Shown piece after piece: positions 59,396 through 64,000 of a DNA stretch of 64,000 nt; the first letter of the stretch is position 1, and every line of letters starts with the position of its first letter. The notes under the pieces were generated by a model. The model had not been told where the DNA came from. It saw only the letters and a list, made by a program, of their open reading frames with translations, and ran no database searches. A program made the position numbers and the translations under genes. This stretch comes from an uncultured Oscillospiraceae bacterium (lineage in GTDB: Bacteria > Bacillota > Clostridia > Oscillospirales > Oscillospiraceae). The DNA lies in NCBI GenBank assembly GCA_934597345.1, contig CAKTRJ010000007.1:1-64000 (forward strand), given 5' to 3'.

Positions 59396-60010
59396 ATGAG
59401 CACCATCTTCATCGGCATCGCCGGCGGCACCGGCTCCGGCAAAACCACACTGACCGAGCATCTGGCCCAGCGCTTCGGCAATGACATCAGCGTGGTCCAT
59501 CATGACAACTATTATAAGCGCCAGGACTGCTCCTTCGAGGAGCGGTGCCGCCAGAATTACGACCATCCCGACGCCTTTGACACCGACCTGATGATCGAAC
59601 ATCTGAAGGCTCTGAAGCGGGGCGAGACCATCTATTGCCCCGTGTACGACTACGCCATCCACAACCGCACCGAGGAGACGGTGGAGATCAAGCCCACCAA
59701 GGTGGTGATCGTGGAGGGCATCCTGATCTTCCAGAACAAGGCCCTGCGGGATCTGCTGGACATCAAGATCTTTGTGGAGACCGACGCCGACGTGCGCATC
59801 CTGCGCCGCGCCCTGCGGGACGTGGAGGAGCGGGGCCGCTCGCTGGAGTCGGTGGTGACCCAGTATCTCACCACCGTCAAGCCCATGCATGAGCAGTTCG
59901 TGGAACCCACCCGCAAGTATGCCGACATCATCGTGCTGGAGGGCGGCCACAATCTGGTGGCGCTGGACATGATCATGCAGCGCATCGCCAATCACATCGC
60001 GGAGAACTGA
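59396..60010 (+). CDS. udk: Uridine kinase
   Basis: Udk phosphorylates uridine and cytidine in pyrimidine salvage. The 204-residue protein has Walker A GGTGSGKTT, HHDNYYKRQDCS, NYDHPDAFDTDLM, YDYAIHNRT and EGILIF, all standard. ATG 59396 follows AAGGGAGG. Five bases separate it from the DUF218 gene. Confidence 0.95.
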   Translation: MSTIFIGIAGGTGSGKTTLTEHLAQRFGNDISVVHHDNYYKRQDCSFEERCRQNYDHPDAFDTDLMIEHLKALKRGETIYCPVYDYAIHNRTEETVEIKPTKVVIVEGILIFQNKALRDLLDIKIFVETDADVRILRRALRDVEERGRSLESVVTQYLTTVKPMHEQFVEPTRKYADIIVLEGGHNLVALDMIMQRIANHIAEN

Positions 60011-60015
60011 AACCT

Positions 60016-60759
60016 ATGCTGTTACCTATCCTTGGCACCCTTTCCCTGCTGGGCGTCGTGTATTTCCTGATGCCGCTGGCCATCGGCGTCCACCACATCG
60101 GCATGTACTGGCCGGCGGCGCTGCTGCTGCTGGCGGCGGCGCGGTGCTTCTTTCCCGGTTTCTTCCGCCACTTCCCCAAGTGGCTGAAGGCCGTCCTGAT
60201 CTCCGGCGTCAGCGTGGTGCTGGCGGTGGCCATCGCGGTGCTGACCGTCATGGGGCTGGCAGCGGCGGATCGTCCCACCAGCGATAACGCGCCGGGAACG
60301 GTGGTACTGCTGGGCTGTCAGGTCTACAACGGCAGGCCCAGCATGATGCTGCAAGGCCGCATCGAGGCCGCCTACGACTATCTGACGGCCCATCCGGACG
60401 CGGTCTGCGTCACCACCGGCGGACTGGACCGCACCAGCGAAACGCTGACCGAGGGCGGCTGTGCCGCGCAGGTACTGACGGATATGGGCATCGCTCCGGA
60501 GCGGGTCTACGCCGAGGAGAAGTCCTTCGACACCCGTGAGAATCTGCTGTTCGCCGCGGAGATCATCCGGGCAAACGGCCTTGACACCCATGTGGTCATC
60601 GCCAGCGACAACTTCCACCAGTACCGGGGCCAGCTGTTCGCCCGCGAGGCGGGGCTGGAAGCCCGGTCCGCCGGATGCTTCAGCCCGTGGTTCCTCGGCC
60701 CCGGCTACGCCTGCCGCGAGGTGGTGGGAATTCTGGCCACCTGGGCCGGAATCGCGTAA
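60016..60759 (+). CDS. YdcF/SanA-like DUF218 membrane protein
   Basis: The 247-residue protein has three TM helices (about 5-25, 30-48, 58-82) and a DUF218 domain outside or at the membrane: VVLLGCQVYNGRPSMMLQGRIEAAYDYL split here, CVTTGGLDRTSETLTEGGCAA, EEKSFDTRENLLFAAEII and ASDNFHQYRGQLFAREAG. Such proteins affect envelope integrity; catalytic function is not settled. Cotranscribed with udk and ends at a terminator. Confidence 0.88.
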   Translation: MLLPILGTLSLLGVVYFLMPLAIGVHHIGMYWPAALLLLAAARCFFPGFFRHFPKWLKAVLISGVSVVLAVAIAVLTVMGLAAADRPTSDNAPGTVVLLGCQVYNGRPSMMLQGRIEAAYDYLTAHPDAVCVTTGGLDRTSETLTEGGCAAQVLTDMGIAPERVYAEEKSFDTRENLLFAAEIIRANGLDTHVVIASDNFHQYRGQLFAREAGLEARSAGCFSPWFLGPGYACREVVGILATWAGIA

Positions 60760-60775
60760 GTAAATAATTGTTTAA

Positions 60776-60813
60776 AAAAGGATATCCGTGCCAAAAGGCA
60801 CGGATATCCTTTT
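60776..60813 (+). terminator. Terminator of udk operon
   Basis: A 16-17 bp stem AAAAGGATATCCGTGCC / GGCACGGATATCCTTTT with an AAAA loop ends in T residues. Confidence 0.92.
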
Positions 60814-60827
60814 ATTGCTGTAGGACA

Positions 60828-61038
60828 AAGGCTCCCCTTGTTGCAAGGGGAGCTGTCAACTACGGCGGCATAGCCGCCGAGATCGGGACTAAAAACATGC
60901 CACCGGCATGTTTTCTTAACGCCCCGACTGAGGGGATAAACCGTATTGGGACAATCCCTCCGTCAACGCTTCGCGTTGCCACCTCAGCTGTGCACGCCCC
61001 AGTGTGAGCACTGGGGTGCCTTTACACAAGGGAGGCTT
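60828..61038. mobile_element. MITE-like palindromic repeat element, non-coding
   Basis: The ends AAGGCTCCCCTTG and the inverted CAAGGGAGGCTT form terminal repeats of about 12 bp. Inside are strong hairpins (GCTCCCCTTG/CAAGGGGAGC, CGGCGGC/GCCGCCG, AAAACATGCC/GGCATGTTTT, GCCCCAGTG/CACTGGGGT). No gene is present. The framework GGGAGCTGTCA ... GACTGAGGGG is shared with the ends of the DUF559 cassette, which may supply mobility. Confidence 0.65.
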
Positions 61039-61051
61039 AAATTGCTGCCCG

Positions 61052-61657
61052 TTACAGCTTCCCCAGCACCACTGGCTCTCCGATTTGGAGGGCATAGTGA
61101 TAGATTCGGGCGCTGTCCTCGATGTACTGGGCGCGGGTGCGGGCCTCGTTCAGATCCCTGCCCACCGCCAGCACACCGTGATTGTTCAGCAGGCAGCCGC
61201 CCCGGCCATCCTTCAGGCAGGGCACCGCGTTCTCCCCCACGGCAAAGGTGCCGGGGGTGGCATATTCGGCGCAGCGGATGTCTCCGCCCAGGAACATCTG
61301 CGTCTCGATCAGCACGGCGGGGATGGGCTTATGCACCACGGCAAAGGCCGTGGCATAGGGGGAATGGGTATGGAAGATGGCCTTATGCTCCGGATAGGCC
61401 CGATAGATGGCGGCGTGCATCCGCCACTCGCTGGAGGGCCGCAGCTCCCCCTCCAGCACATTGCCGTCCAGATCGCACCGGACGATATCCATAGGCCGCA
61501 TCACCGTATAGCGCACTGAGGTAGGGGTGATCAGCATGGTGCCGTCCGCCAGCGCCACGCTGAGATTGCCGCTGGTGCCGGTGAACAGCCCCTCATGAAG
61601 GGATTCCAGGCACACATCCACCATTTCCTGCCGCAGCTCCTTGTGGGAATACTCCAT
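61052..61657 (-). CDS. Class II (zinc) sugar-phosphate aldolase
   Basis: The 201-residue protein has the AraD/FucA pattern: GTSGNLSV (27-34), SSEWRMHAAIYRAYPEHKAI with the catalytic Glu77, zinc ligands His96 and His98 in FHTHSPYA, and His160 in LLNNHGVLAVG. FucA-type enzymes split ketose-1-phosphates to DHAP and an aldehyde. Next to an MtnA-type isomerase and an MTA/SAH-type deaminase, the likely substrate is methylthioribulose-1-P or 5-deoxyribulose-1-P. Last gene of the leftward cluster. Confidence 0.88.
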   Translation of the reverse strand: MEYSHKELRQEMVDVCLESLHEGLFTGTSGNLSVALADGTMLITPTSVRYTVMRPMDIVRCDLDGNVLEGELRPSSEWRMHAAIYRAYPEHKAIFHTHSPYATAFAVVHKPIPAVLIETQMFLGGDIRCAEYATPGTFAVGENAVPCLKDGRGGCLLNNHGVLAVGRDLNEARTRAQYIEDSARIYHYALQIGEPVVLGKL

Positions 61658-61697
61658 TTTATCGCCTCTTTCGATTATTAAACGATTGTTTTGTATC

Positions 61698-62765
61698 TCA
61701 GATCACCATTTCATAGGGGCCCAATTCGCTGACTTCCAGATACTTTTGCAGCTCATAGGGGGAATAGATGCCCAGATCCGTCACCACGCCGGTGATCAGC
61801 TGGGGCGGCGTGATGTCGAAGGCGGGATAATAGCCCTTGACCCCGTCGGCGGCGGTCTTGACCCCCATAGCCTCCAGCGTATCCTGCGGATTCCGCATCT
61901 CGATGTGGACGGTGTCCACCGTGGGATGCCCCTTGTCGGGAATGCCGCTGATGTACACCGGCACGCCCAGATAGTTGGCGGCAATGGAGATCTGGAAGGT
62001 GCCCACCTTGTTGGCCACATAGCCGTCGCAGCAGATGGCGTCGGCGGCACAGGTAAACACATCCACATGCTCCCGCTGCATCACATAGGCGGGCATATTA
62101 TCGGTGATGACCGTCACATCAAAGCCCATGTCGTGACACACGGTGGCCGTCAGCCGTGCGCCCTGAAAATAGGGGCGGGTCTCCGGGCAGAACAGCCGGA
62201 TGGTCTTGCCCCGCTCCCGGCACTCCTTCAGCATCATGGCAACGATGGTCTCACCGAAGCACTGGGTCATGACGGTGCCGTTGTCGGGGAACTTATCCAC
62301 CAGATGCTTTGCCATCTGGCCCACCCGGTTATAGCGGCGGTTATTGGTGGCCACGGTATAGTCCCGGATGGCCAGCGCCACATCCGGTACACCCTTTTCA
62401 ATGGCGGCTCTGGCAGCCTCCAGGCAGCCGCCGCAGATCAGCTGCATCCGCCCCACCGTGGTGGGCCGGGCGTGGGATATGGTGTCCATGGCCCGCTCCA
62501 GATACGCCACCTGCTGTGCCGCCGCCATATGGCGGCACTGATAGGCCGCCAGCGCCATGCCCATGGCGGCGGCGGTAAAGGGGCCGGTGGACTGGGTCAC
62601 CATGTCCCGCAGGGCCTGGGTCACCTCCTCATAGGTGCGGCAAGTGACGAATTCCACTCTCCGGGGATACACCCGGCGATCCAATATCCGCACCTCGCCG
62701 CTGTCGTACCAGGCCACGTTTTCGTACTGCATCATAAAGGCAAGGCCCTTGTCCGCTCTTTCCAT
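61698..62765 (-). CDS. mtnA: MtnA-type aldose-1-phosphate isomerase
   Basis: The 355-residue protein matches methylthioribose-1-phosphate isomerase: SHARPTTVGRMQL, VMTQCFGETIV with the catalytic Cys169, ETRPYFQGARLTA, and the catalytic Asp242 in CAADAICCDGYVANKVGTF. The loop after Cys169 (FGE) differs from the usual CNTGALA, so the substrate may be 5-deoxyribose-1-P or another pentose-1-P rather than the methylthio form. GGAGAGG precedes ATG 62765, 20 bases after the deaminase. Confidence 0.88.
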   Translation of the reverse strand: MERADKGLAFMMQYENVAWYDSGEVRILDRRVYPRRVEFVTCRTYEEVTQALRDMVTQSTGPFTAAAMGMALAAYQCRHMAAAQQVAYLERAMDTISHARPTTVGRMQLICGGCLEAARAAIEKGVPDVALAIRDYTVATNNRRYNRVGQMAKHLVDKFPDNGTVMTQCFGETIVAMMLKECRERGKTIRLFCPETRPYFQGARLTATVCHDMGFDVTVITDNMPAYVMQREHVDVFTCAADAICCDGYVANKVGTFQISIAANYLGVPVYISGIPDKGHPTVDTVHIEMRNPQDTLEAMGVKTAADGVKGYYPAFDITPPQLITGVVTDLGIYSPYELQKYLEVSELGPYEMVI

Positions 62766-62785
62766 GCTACATCCTCTCCTATCTT

Positions 62786-64000
62786 TCAAGCGCCGTACAG
62801 CCGCCTGGCGGCGGCACGGGCCTCGTACAGCACCCGCTCTTTGTCCAGCGTCAGAAATTCTCCGTTTTCATACAGCACCCGGCCATCCACCATGGTCATG
62901 CACACATCGGCCGCCTGGGCGCTGTATACCGCAAGGCCCGTCGTGTCCAGATGGGGGCAGAGGTGGGGCGCGCTCAGGTCGATGGCCATGATATCCGCCC
63001 GCTTCCCGATTTCGATCGTGCCGGTGTCGCCGCGGCCCTGCAATTTTGCGCCGTTGACTGTGGCCATCTCCAGCACCTGACCGGCCGGCAGCAGCGCCGC
63101 GTCGTGGTGGCAGCCGTTGTGGAGGATGGCCGCCAGATGCAGCTCCTCCAGCATGTTCAGGTTGTTGTTGCTGGCCGCGCCGTCCGTGCCCAGCGCCACA
63201 TTGACGCCCTCTGCCAACAGCGCCGGGATCGGGGCAAAGCCGCTGCCCAGCTTCATGTTGCTGGTGGGATTGTGGACGACGCTGACGCCCTTTTGCCGCA
63301 GCAGCGCCCGATCCGCCTCCGTCACCCACACGCAGTGGGCGGCGGCGCAGGGTACATCAAATACCCCCAGATCGTTCATCCACGCCGCCGGGGTCTTGCC
63401 GTATTTCTCCACACAGCTGTCGTGCTCGCTCTTCGTCTCGCTGAGATGGATGTGCATCCGCACACCGCTTTGGCGGCTCCAGGCCGCCGTCCCCGCCGCC
63501 ACGTCGGGATTGCAGGTATACTCGGCGTGAAGGCAGCCGTCCACCCGGATGCGGCCGCCGGCGGCGTTGTGCCAGTCGCGGTAAAGCCGCTCCAGCCTGC
63601 GGGCGCTTTCGTTCTTTTCATAGGTGTCCGCCGGGTCAAAGGCCTGCACCGGATAGCAGAGGTTGGCCTTGATGCCGCAATCCCGCACCAGCTCCGCCGC
63701 CTCCCAGGGAAAGAAATACATGTCGGAAAAGCTGGTGGTGCCGCAGGCGAGCATCTCCAGCAGCGCCAGGGCCGTACCGGCCCGGATATCTTCCGCCGTC
63801 ATGCGGCCCTCCACGGGGAACACGCTGTCAAACAACCACTTCTGCAAGGGAAGATCGGTGCCAACGCCCCGAAGCAGCGTCATGGCGGCGTGGGTATGGG
63901 CGTTCACCAGCCCCGGCAGCAGCAGCTTGCCGGACATGTCCTTCTCACAGTCAAAGGCGCCCTCCGGACGGGCAGCGCCCACATAGGTGATCACCGCGCC
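62786..64000 (-). CDS. mtaD: MTA/SAH deaminase-type amidohydrolase, 5' end outside the window
   Basis: About 405 C-terminal residues are visible. They show the amidohydrolase metal site NAHTHAAMTLLRGVGTDLPL, GCLHAEYTCNPD, MHIHLSETKSEHD, AAAHCVWV and LGTDGAASNNNLNM. This is the MtaD/TrzN group, which deaminates 5'-methylthioadenosine, S-adenosylhomocysteine and often 5'-deoxyadenosine. Some 25 N-terminal residues lie beyond the edge. It precedes mtnA and the aldolase, so the three form one salvage operon. Confidence 0.9.
   Translation of the reverse strand, partial: GAVITYVGAARPEGAFDCEKDMSGKLLLPGLVNAHTHAAMTLLRGVGTDLPLQKWLFDSVFPVEGRMTAEDIRAGTALALLEMLACGTTSFSDMYFFPWEAAELVRDCGIKANLCYPVQAFDPADTYEKNESARRLERLYRDWHNAAGGRIRVDGCLHAEYTCNPDVAAGTAAWSRQSGVRMHIHLSETKSEHDSCVEKYGKTPAAWMNDLGVFDVPCAAAHCVWVTEADRALLRQKGVSVVHNPTSNMKLGSGFAPIPALLAEGVNVALGTDGAASNNNLNMLEELHLAAILHNGCHHDAALLPAGQVLEMATVNGAKLQGRGDTGTIEIGKRADIMAIDLSAPHLCPHLDTTGLAVYSAQAADVCMTMVDGRVLYENGEFLTLDKERVLYEARAAARRLYGA

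Overview
The window looks like a chromosome segment of a GC-rich, low-motility-signal clostridial Firmicute, most likely an Oscillospiraceae-type gut anaerobe. This is inferred from sigma-A promoters with 17-bp spacers, strong AGGAGG ribosome sites, ATGA-coupled operons, lipoprotein signals, a PdaB-type sporulation deacetylase, a DUF896 (YnzC-like) protein, YhaM, cysteine-rich KTR and XpaC-type proteins. No 16S gene is present, so the taxon is not proven.

Layout. 1-7,000: tRNA-Gly, a DUF3786 protein, and a leftward shikimate operon aroB-aroA-aroC::chorismate mutase-aroK-aroQ-EamA-aroE. 7,000-13,600: a rightward nickel/oligopeptide-type ABC importer bracketed by two paralogous SAM methyltransferases. 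13,600-16,990: leftward amino-sugar operon nagB-ROK-nagA. 17,000-22,100: a collagen-like protein, a methyltransferase, a YhaM-like nuclease, an ATP-pyrophosphatase, a Vat-type acetyltransferase and a U32-like protein. 22,100-29,400: a disaccharide uptake and phosphorolysis locus (ABC importer, LacI regulator, GH94 phosphorylase, aldose epimerase). Its two divergent central genes have both lost their 5' ends at one junction.

29,554-41,389: a polysaccharide deacetylase gene is split in two by an 11,049-bp element (30,140-41,188). The element has 21-bp imperfect terminal inverted repeats and a CCAC direct repeat at each junction. It carries a large serine recombinase, a structured RNA leader that partly resembles a cobalamin riboswitch, four regulators, a CAT-like acetyltransferase and small metabolic or surface proteins. 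Removing the element with one copy of CCAC restores the deacetylase frame exactly (260 codons). That is the architecture of the sporulation-time 'skin'-like elements, and it is the most interesting object here.

41,500-54,400: a GT2 glycosyltransferase followed by an OmpR/HisKA two-component system; a MarR-controlled pair of ABC exporters, the second frameshifted at a GGGAAAA heptamer in its Walker A; a DUF559 nuclease gene inside an inverted-repeat cassette; a flavodoxin lipoprotein with a MerR regulator; a LysR regulator with an internal deletion; a PadR regulator with a prefix-domain/FtsW-like membrane protein. 54,400-64,000: small membrane proteins, an XpaC-type protein, DUF896, an ABC exporter, a hairpin-rich spacer, an Ig-like membrane protein with a Thr-Asn repeat, uridine kinase, a DUF218 protein, a MITE-like repeat, and a leftward cluster (aldolase, MtnA-type isomerase, MTA/SAH-type deaminase) that probably salvages methylthioadenosine or 5'-deoxyadenosine.
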